This document shows positions 27,301 through 35,812 of a DNA stretch of 64,000 nucleotides, piece after piece. The stretch's first letter is position 1. Each line of letters begins with the position of its first letter. The notes beneath the pieces are model-generated. The model was not told where the DNA came from, searched no databases, and worked only from the letters and a program-made list of their open reading frames with translations. The position numbers and the translations under genes were made by a program. Source of the stretch: an uncultured Mediterraneibacter sp. (lineage in GTDB: Bacteria > Bacillota > Clostridia > Lachnospirales > Lachnospiraceae). Where the stretch lies: assembly GCA_944381935.1 (NCBI GenBank), contig CALWMN010000014.1, forward strand, positions 1-64,000, read 5' to 3'.

Positions 27301-27591
27301 CAGTACAATTTTGCCGGTCTGGGAGCAACAGATAACGGGGCGGCAGGAGCATCTTTCCCAGATGTCCGCACCGGAATCCGTGCACAGGTACAGCATCTGA
27401 AGGCATATGGATCTACGGCAGGTTTGAAAAACACTTGTGTCGATCCGAGATTCAACCTGGTGACAAGAGGAAGTGCATTATATGTAGAGATTCTTGGGAC
27501 AAATGAGAATCCCAAAGGAGCTGGATGGGCAACAGCGAAAGGTTATGGTTTGGATCTGGCTAAGATGATTGACAACCTGAAAGCTTCATAA
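24340..27591 (+). CDS. Secreted N-acetylmuramoyl-L-alanine amidase with glucosaminidase domain and wall-binding repeats
   Basis: 1083 residues. A signal peptide (about 1-30, ending LVYAEE) precedes a Gln/Glu/Asp/Thr-rich linker (30-115), a region of unclear fold (120-330), an Amidase_3 domain (about 340-545), choline-binding-like repeats (about 548-895) and a C-terminal glucosaminidase-like domain (about 925-1080: VVWAQIMKETGYLQFGG, YNFAGLGATDNG). The amidase keeps the zinc ligands in DPGHD, KEHE and SIHLNS and the catalytic Glu in VEHAFL. It should cut both the stem peptide and the glycan strand. AGGAGG lies 12 bases upstream of the ATG. Confidence 0.93.
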   Translation: MKKKLLRLTAVLMFGCMLAGSIPQNLVYAEEAVQSSGQDAQSGGETQDSGEDSQTEDQTTGVDGSAGTDQDDETGSGNASSADDQNAAQTDGTDTEGPADIQNTEEAVQPQQETEQEVTKDGSEKSQINFVFVESPYLETPGTERIVVSIGDGTETADSAALTVKNQDGEEAVWDLSLGVEGVYLFEHDFDDESATGTYEVVSMSLQSADGEENLLFSDYDVEANFGVNEEYSGIEELQPLDEEAAAEEAADADTSDAVEATIAEIDPEHIEESTEQIVDALQEAEEETETSDTVASADTASVKARTASRTTTVNVESIAALGEAIDTLAKNSSGDIVVALDPGHDSKHTGASYGGLKEHELTLKIAQYCKAELETYSGVTVYMTRTSAACPYPDNKSSGGDIGDRVQAAVKAGADIYVSIHLNSSTSSSAKGAEVIVPNNNWKPSVAQEGRELAQAILDELQKVGLSLRPNEIYSKDTTENERYEDGSLSDYFSVQIYAKEAGIPGIIVEHAFLTNSGDRTFLDSDADLKKLGVADATGIANYLGLSKGEWKTVNGKKYYYEGGKMVTGEKKISGAWYYFASNGVMQTGFVNLGSKVVYYDSNGQMVRGAERKIDGEWYYFNPTTGARSTGFVNLGSKTVYYDSEGKMVRGEERKVGNNWYYFDKTTGARATGFVNLGSKVVYYDTNGAMVRSGEKKINGNWYYLDKTTGARATGFLNLGSKTVYYDSNGVMVRSGEKKINGNWYYLDKVTGAVAKGFYDLGNKVVYYDTNGAMVRGEERKISNSWYYFDAVTGARASGFVNLGTKVVYYDASGKMLRSGEIKINGYWYYLDKTTGARAKGFVNLGSKTVYYDSNGRMVRSGKTQINGKTYYLDKTTGAVTMNGFVDHEYYGSNGALVAVSNYGSVFYKIAGSSTVTVDQMARYYKKSNKAYPTAVMTKGGAATIDDFAKIVYEEAAAEGIKAEVVWAQIMKETGYLQFGGQVKIEQYNFAGLGATDNGAAGASFPDVRTGIRAQVQHLKAYGSTAGLKNTCVDPRFNLVTRGSALYVEILGTNENPKGAGWATAKGYGLDLAKMIDNLKAS
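26100..27000 (+). repeat. Tandem array encoding seven wall-binding units
   Basis: Seven units of 42-43 codons, each starting like GFVNLGSKVVYYDSNGQM and containing WYYFD/TGARA, lie head to tail. Neighbouring units are nearly identical at the DNA level over long stretches (for example around 26340-26600), so the array can expand or contract by recombination. The units belong to the choline/cell-wall-binding repeat type. Confidence 0.85.
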
Positions 27592-27620
27592 TACTGATAA
27601 AAGAAAAGCGAAGAGTAAGC

Positions 27621-27644
27621 AGAGGGGATTTTGACAAATCCCCT
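27621..27644 (+). terminator. Hairpin after the amidase gene, overlapping a promoter
   Basis: GAGGGGATTT pairs with AAATCCCCTC across TGAC; outer bases CGAAGAG/CTCTTCG can extend it. No T run follows on the plus strand, so termination may be weak. The loop and right arm carry the -35 box of the next promoter. Confidence 0.5.
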
Positions 27645-27658
27645 CTCTTCGTATATAA
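27630..27658 (+). promoter_or_regulatory. Consensus sigma-A promoter opening the polymer locus
   Basis: TTGACA (27630-27635), exactly 17 bases, TATAAT (27653-27658): a perfect consensus, the best in the window. It precedes the YfhO-type gene and probably drives the sugar-nucleotide genes behind it. Confidence 0.8.
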
Positions 27659-27721
27659 TAACGCTATGTGCTTAAAATGAAAAAACATGGATTTCTGTAG
27701 AAAGGTAAGAGCGTTTGACAT

Positions 27722-30598
27722 ATGCTGAAAAAATATATAGGCCATGAAAAAAAAGAAATTTTGACGTATTATTTTTTTTATACAGTCTTATTTTTTATTA
27801 CCTGCTGTCTTGTATTTAGTTTCTTTTATTTGAACGGCCGCTCTTTTATCTGGTTCGGTGATGGCGGCGATGGGTTATCTCAGCATTATAATTCCTTTGT
27901 TTACTATGGACGGTATCTCAGAAGAATCTTATATAATATATTTATACTGCATCGGTTTGAAATCCCGTTATGGGATGCGAGTATAGGATATGGGAGCGAT
28001 ATTATATCTTCTTTGAACTGGTATATTCTGGGAGATCCTCTGACCCTGTTATCAGCTGTTTTCCCGTCCCGGTATGCGGAATATGGGTATGCTCTGCTCA
28101 TTTTATTCAGAATGTATCTGTGTGGCATTGCTTTCCTGTTTTATTGCAGATATATGAAGATAGACCAGAATGGGAGCATGGTGGCTGTTCTGGTATATGT
28201 ATTCTGCGGCTTTGTTTTATATGGGGGAATTAAGCATCCTTATTTCATAAATGGTATGATTTATTTTCCCTTTATTTTGGTTGGCATTGAGAAGATTTTT
28301 AAGAAGCAGAAGCCATATGTTTTTATTTTGTCGGTTTTTGTTTCGGGATTGAGTAATTTTTATTTTTTGTATATGCTGTCTGTCTTTATGTTTCTTTACG
28401 CGGTTTTCCGTTTTTTTATGATTTTCGGAAAATTGTCTCTGAAAGAGACAGCAGTATGGCTTTTAAAATTCATTGGCTATTATCTTTTGGGACTGTGCCT
28501 GGCAGCTTTTACTCTTTTTCCAAGTATCATGCTGGTTTTAAGTTCTTCCAGGGTCGGCGTAGAAACATCTGTTCCAATATTATATAATCAGAAGTATTAT
28601 TGGGATTTGTTTTCAACGCTCATAGCCTCCGGAGGGACAAGCTATTGGACTGTACTGTCTTATTCTTATATAGGGCTTCTGTCATGTATTGTTCTGTTTA
28701 TGCAGAAAGAATACAGAGCTTTGAAAGCAGGAATCATTATTTTGCTGGTCATGGTCTGCGTACCGTTTTTTGGACATTTTATGAATGGTTTTTCGTATGT
28801 GACAAACCGATTCATATGGGGATTGTCCTTTTTTGTATCGCTTGCAACCGCTTTTATGGTTCCTAAGATTATACAGCTTAATATTAGACAGAAGACAGCG
28901 GTTATTGTTCTGGAACTTTGTTTTTTACTTGTCTCTCTGAAGAATCCTGTTGAGCTGTCGGAGGGGAAATGTATTCCCATATGTTTTATGATTATTTTTA
29001 CAATCATAATTTTTATCCTTGGAAGGACAAAATATATTCAGAGCTTTTTGGTTTTAAGTGTTATTTTTTCTTTGTTTGTTAATGCATATTACCGTTATTC
29101 GCCAAACGAATCAATTGCTTTTTCCAAGCAGTTTGTGAGCAGAGGAAAAGCATATAATGCTCTAACCAAAAATATATCGAGTAAAGTTATAGCGGATTTA
29201 GAAGATGGAGAAGCATACTATCGTTTTGACCAGAAAGCAAGGTATGCGGAAGAACCGTATAATACTACTTTTTTGCCGAAAACAAAGGGAACTTCTGTAT
29301 TCATGAGTACAATTGACTCTTCCATAACGGAATTTTTATATAATGATTTATATTATTCGGGAAGATATACAGAGATTATGCTTTCGGGACTGGACTCCAG
29401 GACATTTCTGGATGCACTTTTGAATGTCAAATATTATCTTGTCAGTGATGGAGAAAAGCAGTATCTGCCATATGGATTTGACGATGTAGTACGGCAGGAA
29501 CGAAATGAAGTGGGATATTATGATTTATCAGGGAGCACCCTGCCCCAGCTGAAAGATGAGAAGACATGGGATGCTGTGCTGAATGAATATTTTATTCCTT
29601 TTGGATACACATATGATTCCTATATTCTCAAAGAGGATTTTGAACGAATGAGTGTGGAGGAAAGGCAGGAAGCGTTGATGCAGAGCGCCCTGGTGGAACA
29701 GGCAGTCGAAGGTCTTTCGGAGGGAGATCCTGCTTCTACAAGTTATGAAGTTTCCTATGATATATCTAATGTAGACGGCGGGACATACGAAAACGGAATT
29801 TATACATTGGCAGAAGAAAGCGGAACGTTGGAGATATCCTTTGATGCGGTATCGGATGCGGAACTATATTTTATATGTGAAGACGCATCAGTTGAAGGAA
29901 AGAATACGCTTGCATCTTACAAGGGTGACGAGGAGTATTGGGACAGCTTGTCAGATGAAGAAAAAGAGGAGATGGAAGAAAAGTACCGGTTTTCTACAGA
30001 CAGCGGCAGGTATCATATTAGTGTTCAATGTGAGGATATCACGAAATCCATGGGGGTTTTTACGCCGGAATCAGAATTATACTCAGGATACAAAGATTTC
30101 CTGGTGAATCTGGGATACTCAGAAGAAGAAAGAAATACAGTTACCTTAACCTTTACGAAGAAAGGTGAATATGATTTGGGTAATATGAGAATCGTTGCCC
30201 AGCCAATGGACCGTTATACTGATTATGCGGAGAATCTTGGCAGTGAACATATGGAAGATGTGGAATTTGGCACAAATTCTATTACAGGAACGATCAAAGT
30301 AAGTTCAGACAAGCTTTTGTGCCTCTCTATCCCATATGGGAGCGGCTGGTCGGCATGGGTCGATGGAGAAAGGGCAGAAATCGAAAAGATAAACGGCTTT
30401 ATGATGGGAATTGAGCTTAAGGAAGGGAGCCATGAAATTGAACTGCGCTATCATATGCAATATGGTGTACCTGTGGTAATATTGACTTTAATAGGCGCAG
30501 CCGGTTTTACAGGAGTGATTTGGTGGAATAAGAACGGTGGCGGTTTTCCCGGGGGAAAAGCAGGAAGAAGTAAAAAAGAAAGGAAACAGAAACCATGA
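27722..30598 (+). CDS. YfhO-type membrane glycosyltransferase
   Basis: 958 residues. About 12 transmembrane segments fill the first 460 residues, then a large extracytoplasmic domain (about 470-905), one last transmembrane segment (about 915-935) and a basic tail. The first loop has the motif [14 protein letters not shown] and [11 protein letters not shown], characteristic of YfhO. In B. subtilis YfhO works with CsbB, which loads a sugar on undecaprenyl phosphate; YfhO then transfers it to lipoteichoic acid outside the membrane. A CsbB/GtrB-like GT2 lies at 35813, so the same pairing is likely here. Its stop overlaps the rmlA start by four bases. The gene is conspicuously AT-rich. Confidence 0.85.
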   Translation: MLKKYIGHEKKEILTYYFFYTVLFFITCCLVFSFFYLNGRSFIWFGDGGDGLSQHYNSFVYYGRYLRRILYNIFILHRFEIPLWDASIGYGSDIISSLNWYILGDPLTLLSAVFPSRYAEYGYALLILFRMYLCGIAFLFYCRYMKIDQNGSMVAVLVYVFCGFVLYGGIKHPYFINGMIYFPFILVGIEKIFKKQKPYVFILSVFVSGLSNFYFLYMLSVFMFLYAVFRFFMIFGKLSLKETAVWLLKFIGYYLLGLCLAAFTLFPSIMLVLSSSRVGVETSVPILYNQKYYWDLFSTLIASGGTSYWTVLSYSYIGLLSCIVLFMQKEYRALKAGIIILLVMVCVPFFGHFMNGFSYVTNRFIWGLSFFVSLATAFMVPKIIQLNIRQKTAVIVLELCFLLVSLKNPVELSEGKCIPICFMIIFTIIIFILGRTKYIQSFLVLSVIFSLFVNAYYRYSPNESIAFSKQFVSRGKAYNALTKNISSKVIADLEDGEAYYRFDQKARYAEEPYNTTFLPKTKGTSVFMSTIDSSITEFLYNDLYYSGRYTEIMLSGLDSRTFLDALLNVKYYLVSDGEKQYLPYGFDDVVRQERNEVGYYDLSGSTLPQLKDEKTWDAVLNEYFIPFGYTYDSYILKEDFERMSVEERQEALMQSALVEQAVEGLSEGDPASTSYEVSYDISNVDGGTYENGIYTLAEESGTLEISFDAVSDAELYFICEDASVEGKNTLASYKGDEEYWDSLSDEEKEEMEEKYRFSTDSGRYHISVQCEDITKSMGVFTPESELYSGYKDFLVNLGYSEEERNTVTLTFTKKGEYDLGNMRIVAQPMDRYTDYAENLGSEHMEDVEFGTNSITGTIKVSSDKLLCLSIPYGSGWSAWVDGERAEIEKINGFMMGIELKEGSHEIELRYHMQYGVPVVILTLIGAAGFTGVIWWNKNGGGFPGGKAGRSKKERKQKP

Positions 30599-31473
30599 AA
30601 GGGATTATTTTGGCAGGAGGCAGCGGAACAAGATTATATCCGTTGACAACGGTTACCAGCAAACAGCTGCTCCCCATATTTAACAAACCGATGATTTATT
30701 ATCCGTTATCAACATTAATGCTTGCGGGAATCAGGGAAATATTGATCATATCTACCCCCCATGACCTGCCTAATTTTGAGAAGCTGCTGGGGGATGGCAG
30801 CCAGTTCGGGGTATCGTTATCGTATAAAGTTCAGCCGTCACCGGATGGGCTGGCTCAGGCATTTATTCTGGGAGAGGAGTTTATCGGGGACGACAGCTGC
30901 GCCATGATCCTGGGGGATAATATCTTTTATGGAAACGGCCTGGTCAAAAGGCTTTTGAAAGCGGCAGCAAAAACTGACCGGGCAACAATATTCGGATATA
31001 TGGTTGACGATCCTGAAAGGTTTGGGGTAGTTGAATTTGACGAAAATTGCCGCGTACTGTCTTTGGAGGAGAAACCGGAAGCTCCAAAGTCAAATTATGC
31101 GGTTACCGGCTTATATTTTTATGATTCCAGGGTTGTTGATTTTGCAAAAAAGGTCAAACCCAGTGAGAGAGGCGAACTGGAAATTACAGACTTGAACCGG
31201 CTCTATCTTGAACAGGGAGATTTGGATGTTGAGCTTTTAGGACGCGGGTTTGCCTGGATGGATACCGGGACAATTGAAGCGCTCTATGACGCGGGAGAGT
31301 TTGTAAAAACGGTGGAGAAGCGTCAGGGTATCATGATCTCCGTACCGGAAGAGATTGCATATAACAGCAAATGGATTACGAAGGAAGAACTGGGAAAAGC
31401 TGTTGACAAGCATGGAAATTCTCCATACGGACATCATCTGAAAAAAATATTGGACGGAGTACAGTTTTATTAA
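30595..31473 (+). CDS. rmlA: Glucose-1-phosphate thymidylyltransferase
   Basis: 292 residues, usual RmlA length, with [43 protein letters not shown] and GFAWMDTGT. It makes dTDP-glucose from glucose-1-phosphate and dTTP, the first step to dTDP-deoxysugars. It overlaps the YfhO gene by four bases (ATGA) and is followed after five bases by a 2,3-dehydratase gene rather than by rmlC or rmlD. Confidence 0.96.
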   Translation: MKGIILAGGSGTRLYPLTTVTSKQLLPIFNKPMIYYPLSTLMLAGIREILIISTPHDLPNFEKLLGDGSQFGVSLSYKVQPSPDGLAQAFILGEEFIGDDSCAMILGDNIFYGNGLVKRLLKAAAKTDRATIFGYMVDDPERFGVVEFDENCRVLSLEEKPEAPKSNYAVTGLYFYDSRVVDFAKKVKPSERGELEITDLNRLYLEQGDLDVELLGRGFAWMDTGTIEALYDAGEFVKTVEKRQGIMISVPEEIAYNSKWITKEELGKAVDKHGNSPYGHHLKKILDGVQFY

Positions 31474-31478
31474 GAGAA

Positions 31479-32783
31479 ATGGATGGAGTACAGGAAATAT
31501 TAGATTGGATTTATCAATTAAACGAAGAAACAGAAGTTTCCATCAAAAGAAGTAAGCTCAGCAGCAGTAATTCCTGGTTTTATGATGGGAAGACAGGCAC
31601 GATCCACAATGCGAATAATTCTTTTTTCCAAATCGCCGGAATCAAAGGGATAATTGACGGCGAAGAATTTCAGCAGCCGATTCTGATCCAGGATGAGATC
31701 GGATACCTCGGGATTATCTGCAAAGAGATAGATGGAGAAAGATATTATCTGATGCAGGCAAAAATCGAGCCGGGGAATATAAATTGTGTTCAGATATCGC
31801 CTACCATACAGGCAACCAGGAGTAATTTTATGCGCCTGCATGGCGGAAGGCAGCCGGATTATCTTGAATATTTTCTTGATGCATATAAATACCGGGTTTT
31901 GGCTGACCAGATACAGTCGGAACAGTCTTCTCGCTTCTATAAAAAAAGAAATCGGAATATCATCATCGAAATTGAGGGGGATATTGAAGTAAAGCCTCGA
32001 TTTAAATGGATGAGCCTGTCTCAGATAAGGGAATTGATGAAATATAAAAATCTTGTCAATATGGATACAAGGACAGTGCTGTCTTGTCTTCCGTATATTA
32101 GTGATGAAAGGCTGAAAATATCAAATAATTTTTTCCGAAACTCTGTCTGTAATAAAGAATATCAAAATGAAATAGTACAAGTTTATTCAGCAGTTAATGA
32201 TTACAAAATGTTCAGCAGTGATAATAGAACAATTGTCAGCCTTCAGGAGTTGGACGGCTGGGAGATGACGGACAGTGGGATTTTTTGCAAGAATAAATAT
32301 CCGTATGAAGTGATCTATTGTGATATCGAGATAGAGGGCAGAGAGGTGAAAAGGTGGGATCAGCCGCTTTTCAAGGCAAATGGGTCTGCCGTTTTTGGGT
32401 TGGTATCCACAATTGAAAACGGGATGATGAAATTTCTTGTCAGGTTAAGGCCGGAGATCGGTTGTTTTGATTTGGTGGAAATAGGACCTGCTGTGCAGAA
32501 AGAAGCCGGGGATACTACGGAGACAGGCTGGTTTGAAAGAAAATTTTTTGAGTGTGTCCGAAAGAGAGAGTTTATCAAATTTGATTCTGTCCTATCGGAA
32601 GAGGGTGGACGTTTCTATCATGAGGAAAACAGAAATATAGTTTTGGAAGTTCCAAATTCATGGATGGAAAGAAAGGAAAAAGGATATTACTGGATGTCTT
32701 ATGCTGCTTTGAACCACTTGAATTTGATCAATAACTGTTTGAACATACAGTTGAGAAATTTGATGTCAGTATTGGAGGTTTAA
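31479..32783 (+). CDS. NDP-hexose 2,3-dehydratase
   Basis: 434 residues made of two homologous halves. The first half carries QPILIQDEIGYLGIICKEID, LMQAKIEPGN and QISPTIQATRSNF, signatures of the NDP-hexose 2,3-dehydratase family (EvaA, TylCVI, SpnO). The second repeats the pattern in weaker form: QPLFKANGSAVFGL, ending FYHEENRNIVLEV. The enzyme removes water from dTDP-4-keto-6-deoxyglucose to give the 3,4-diketo-2,6-dideoxy sugar, the committed step to 2,6-dideoxyhexoses. These enzymes are best known from actinomycete antibiotic clusters; finding one in a wall-polymer locus of a Clostridium is unusual. ATG starts are at 31479 and nearby. Confidence 0.9.
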   Translation: MDGVQEILDWIYQLNEETEVSIKRSKLSSSNSWFYDGKTGTIHNANNSFFQIAGIKGIIDGEEFQQPILIQDEIGYLGIICKEIDGERYYLMQAKIEPGNINCVQISPTIQATRSNFMRLHGGRQPDYLEYFLDAYKYRVLADQIQSEQSSRFYKKRNRNIIIEIEGDIEVKPRFKWMSLSQIRELMKYKNLVNMDTRTVLSCLPYISDERLKISNNFFRNSVCNKEYQNEIVQVYSAVNDYKMFSSDNRTIVSLQELDGWEMTDSGIFCKNKYPYEVIYCDIEIEGREVKRWDQPLFKANGSAVFGLVSTIENGMMKFLVRLRPEIGCFDLVEIGPAVQKEAGDTTETGWFERKFFECVRKREFIKFDSVLSEEGGRFYHEENRNIVLEVPNSWMERKEKGYYWMSYAALNHLNLINNCLNIQLRNLMSVLEV

Positions 32784-32786
32784 TTT

Positions 32787-33809
32787 ATGGAAAAAATAAG
32801 AATAGGTGTCATCTGCCCTTCCGAGATTGCCCATCGGCGTTTTATGCCTGCATTGGACAAACTTCCGGATCTTTTTGAGTTTAGGGGCATTGCTGTGGCG
32901 AACGAAGCCGAGTGGACAGGGAAGTTGAGTGATGACATAAAAGAAAAAGAACTGCAGAAAGCGGGTGCATTTATCGAGGAATATGGCGGCACGATATATA
33001 ACAGTTATGCATCGCTTATTGCGGATGACCGGATTGACGCAGTCTATCTTCCGCTTCCTCCTGCACTGCATTATCAGTGGGCAAAGAGTGCGCTGGAACA
33101 CGGCAAACATGTTTTTGTTGAGAAGCCTTCTACAACCTGTGTGAAAGATACGAAACAGCTCATAGAGACTGCCAGGGCAAATCAGCTTGCCCTCCATGAG
33201 AATTACATGTTTGTGTATCATTCACAGATAGAGAAAATCAAGGGAATTATGTCGGATAAAGGACTGGGGGATATACGGCTGATCAGGGCGGATTTTGGAT
33301 TTCCGAAACGCCCGGAAAATGATTTCCGATATAACAAAGAACTCGGTGGAGGAGCCCTGCTTGACTGTGGAGGATATACTTTAAAGCTTACAAATTTATT
33401 GATGGGAATGGGAGCGCATATAGACGCCGCCAGATTATTTTATAACTACCAGAATATTGATCTCTATGGTTCTGTACAACTGTCAAATCACACAAATGTG
33501 GCACAGGTTTCATTTGGTATGGACAATGAGTACAGATGTTCTCTGGAGATATGGGGTAGTTCAGGAACTCTCCGTACCGGGAGGATCTTCAGTGCCCCGG
33601 ATAACCTGCAGTGCACGATAGAAGTTGAGCACAATCATGAGACTGAAAAAATTGAGATTGCCCCGGATGATACATTTAAAAAATCCCTGATGCATTTCAG
33701 TCGATGTGTATTGGATAATGATATCAGGGAAAAAACCTACGGGCAGATTTTGGAGCAGAGCGCCCTTGTGGAAAATGCATTCAGGCTTGCCAATCAGGAG
33801 GAAAAATGA
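32787..33809 (+). CDS. Gfo/Idh/MocA oxidoreductase, likely NDP-hexose 3-ketoreductase
   Basis: 340 residues. An N-terminal Rossmann segment (KIRIGVICPSEIAHRRFMPA) precedes the family motif HGKHVFVEKPSTT with the catalytic Lys, and a C-terminal beta-sheet domain includes GGGALLDCGGYTL. In dideoxysugar pathways this family reduces the 3-keto group left by the 2,3-dehydratase (as SpnN or TylCII-like enzymes do); its place directly behind the dehydratase, three bases apart, supports that role. The next gene overlaps it by four bases. Confidence 0.87.
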   Translation: MEKIRIGVICPSEIAHRRFMPALDKLPDLFEFRGIAVANEAEWTGKLSDDIKEKELQKAGAFIEEYGGTIYNSYASLIADDRIDAVYLPLPPALHYQWAKSALEHGKHVFVEKPSTTCVKDTKQLIETARANQLALHENYMFVYHSQIEKIKGIMSDKGLGDIRLIRADFGFPKRPENDFRYNKELGGGALLDCGGYTLKLTNLLMGMGAHIDAARLFYNYQNIDLYGSVQLSNHTNVAQVSFGMDNEYRCSLEIWGSSGTLRTGRIFSAPDNLQCTIEVEHNHETEKIEIAPDDTFKKSLMHFSRCVLDNDIREKTYGQILEQSALVENAFRLANQEEK

Positions 33810-34714
33810 AAAGAGTACTGATTACCGGAGCGGGAGGCTTTATAGGAAGAAGTCTCTCCAGATACTTCCTGCAAAAAGGATATAAGGTTTATGGAGCCGA
33901 TCTTTTTGAAGAAGGTATGCAGGGACTGAAGAAAGAAGGCAGTTTTATTCCAATTATCGTAAAACGAGACAGCTTTGATATGCTGGATACAGACGAGCTT
34001 AAAGGGACAGATCTTGTGTATCATCTTGGCTGGGCAGGGAAACTTGGCGGTCCGGATTTAAACGATTTTGATATGCAGATTTCCAATGTTATCATGACGG
34101 AGAAACTGTTGAGAAAGGTGATTGAGATCAAAGCCGGGAAATTTGTTTTCTGTGGCTCAATTTCCCATTATAAAATGGTGAAAGGCATGGAACAGGAGGT
34201 TAATTCTGATATTTACGGTCTGTCTAAAATGTATGCAGCCAAGTTATCTATGACAGTATTGGAAAAAGAAGGGATTTCCTCTGATACAGTGTTGCTCGCG
34301 AATACTTTCGGCGTGGGAGATTATTCGGATAAAGCCGTTAATACTTTACTGAAAAGATTTCATTCGGAAGATCATATTTCACTTATTGATGGCGATACAC
34401 CCAATGATTGGGTGTATATAGATGATACAGTCAGAGGTCTTGCTGCGGCTGGTGAATATGGAAAAGCTTATAAGGAGTACTATATAGGACATCGTACAAT
34501 ACCGACCTTCCGTGAGAATATTGAAACGATGAAGAAAGTAATGGATTCACATGCGCACCTGCAGTTTGGCACATATGAGGATAATGTTATTGCGGACTAC
34601 GGTAAAGTGGACCTGGAGGCTTTATACCGTGATACAGGATTTGAATGCAGGCATGACCTGGCTGATGCACTTAGAAGGACAGCAGAGTGGTTAAAAGAAA
34701 ATGACAGGCTGTAA
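33806..34714 (+). CDS. NAD-dependent epimerase/dehydratase, likely 4-ketoreductase
   Basis: 302 residues of the extended SDR type: the cofactor loop GAGGFIGRSLSRYF at the N-terminus, a YGLSK active-site Tyr-Lys pair near residue 140, and NDWVYIDDTVRGL near 208. In the pathway context it would reduce the 4-keto group and finish a dTDP-2,6-dideoxyhexose. The stereochemistry cannot be read. An epimerase role on another sugar nucleotide is the main alternative. It overlaps the upstream gene by four bases and precedes rmlB by 22. Confidence 0.82.
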   Translation: MKRVLITGAGGFIGRSLSRYFLQKGYKVYGADLFEEGMQGLKKEGSFIPIIVKRDSFDMLDTDELKGTDLVYHLGWAGKLGGPDLNDFDMQISNVIMTEKLLRKVIEIKAGKFVFCGSISHYKMVKGMEQEVNSDIYGLSKMYAAKLSMTVLEKEGISSDTVLLANTFGVGDYSDKAVNTLLKRFHSEDHISLIDGDTPNDWVYIDDTVRGLAAAGEYGKAYKEYYIGHRTIPTFRENIETMKKVMDSHAHLQFGTYEDNVIADYGKVDLEALYRDTGFECRHDLADALRRTAEWLKENDRL

Positions 34715-34736
34715 TTTATAGAAAGGGAAGAGAAAG

Positions 34737-35759
34737 ATGAAAATACTTGTTACAGGCGGGGCAGGGTTTATAGGCGGAAACTTTGTCCATTATATGGTAA
34801 ATAAATATCCAGAAGATCAGATTGTCAATCTTGATCTGCTGACCTATGCGGGAAATCTTGAAACATGCAGACCGGTGGAAGGAAAACCAAATTATAGTTT
34901 TGTCCGTGGGGATATTGCGGACCGTGAATTTGTTTTTCATTTATTTGAAAAAGAAAAATTTGATGTTGTTGTCAATTTTGCCGCAGAGTCGCATGTAGAC
35001 CGGAGCATATCTGATCCGGAAATTTTTGTGAGAACGAATGTAATGGGAACGGCCGCGCTGTTGGACGCTTGCAACCAGTTTGGAATCAAGAGATACCATC
35101 AGGTGTCTACAGATGAGGTATATGGAGATCTTCCCCTTGACAGAAAGGATCTCTTTTTTACTGAAACCACTCCGCTGCATACATCAAGTCCGTACAGTGC
35201 TTCAAAAGCTTCGGCCGACCTGTTCGTGCTTGCCTATCACAGAACATATGGGCTTCCGGTTACAATAAGCAGATGTTCCAATAATTATGGACCCTATCAT
35301 TTCCCGGAAAAACTGATTCCGCTTATGATCTCAAGAGCGTTGGAGGAAAAACCTCTTCCTGTCTATGGAACAGGAGAAAATGTAAGAGACTGGCTCCATG
35401 TATACGATCACTGTGCTGCGATAGATTTGATTGTGAGAAGAGGAAAAGAAGGGGAAGTCTATAATGTGGGCGGACACAATGAACGGACCAATCTTGAGGT
35501 TGTCAGGACGATCCTGAAATATCTGAATAAACCGGAATCACTGATCAGTTACGTGGAAGATCGAAAAGGGCATGACAGAAGATATGCAATAGACCCATCT
35601 AAAATTGAAAAAGAACTCGGCTGGAAACCAAAATATAATTTTGATACAGGAATCAGCCAGACAATACAGTGGTACCTGGATAACAGAGAATGGTGGGAAA
35701 ATATTTTATCAGGCGAGTACAGAAACTATTTTGATAAAATGTATGGAAATAAACTCTGA
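34737..35759 (+). CDS. rmlB: dTDP-glucose 4,6-dehydratase
   Basis: 340 residues. GGAGFIGGNFVHYMV binds NAD; NFAAESHVDRSI and TDEVYGDLP (with Thr-Asp-Glu of the dehydratase active site) are diagnostic, as is YSASKASADLFV with Tyr-x-x-x-Lys and SRCSNNYGPYHFPEKLIP. It converts dTDP-glucose to dTDP-4-keto-6-deoxyglucose, the substrate of the 2,3-dehydratase at 31479. rmlC and rmlD are absent from the window. Confidence 0.96.
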   Translation: MKILVTGGAGFIGGNFVHYMVNKYPEDQIVNLDLLTYAGNLETCRPVEGKPNYSFVRGDIADREFVFHLFEKEKFDVVVNFAAESHVDRSISDPEIFVRTNVMGTAALLDACNQFGIKRYHQVSTDEVYGDLPLDRKDLFFTETTPLHTSSPYSASKASADLFVLAYHRTYGLPVTISRCSNNYGPYHFPEKLIPLMISRALEEKPLPVYGTGENVRDWLHVYDHCAAIDLIVRRGKEGEVYNVGGHNERTNLEVVRTILKYLNKPESLISYVEDRKGHDRRYAIDPSKIEKELGWKPKYNFDTGISQTIQWYLDNREWWENILSGEYRNYFDKMYGNKL

Positions 35760-35812
35760 CAAGGAACTTAACCGGTACAATGTCTGTATAATGATCAATA
35801 GGAGTAATTGTA

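Noticed and set aside
30595-35759. dTDP-L-rhamnose operon
   Set aside because: rmlA and rmlB are present, but there is no rmlC or rmlD; the intervening genes are of the dideoxysugar type.
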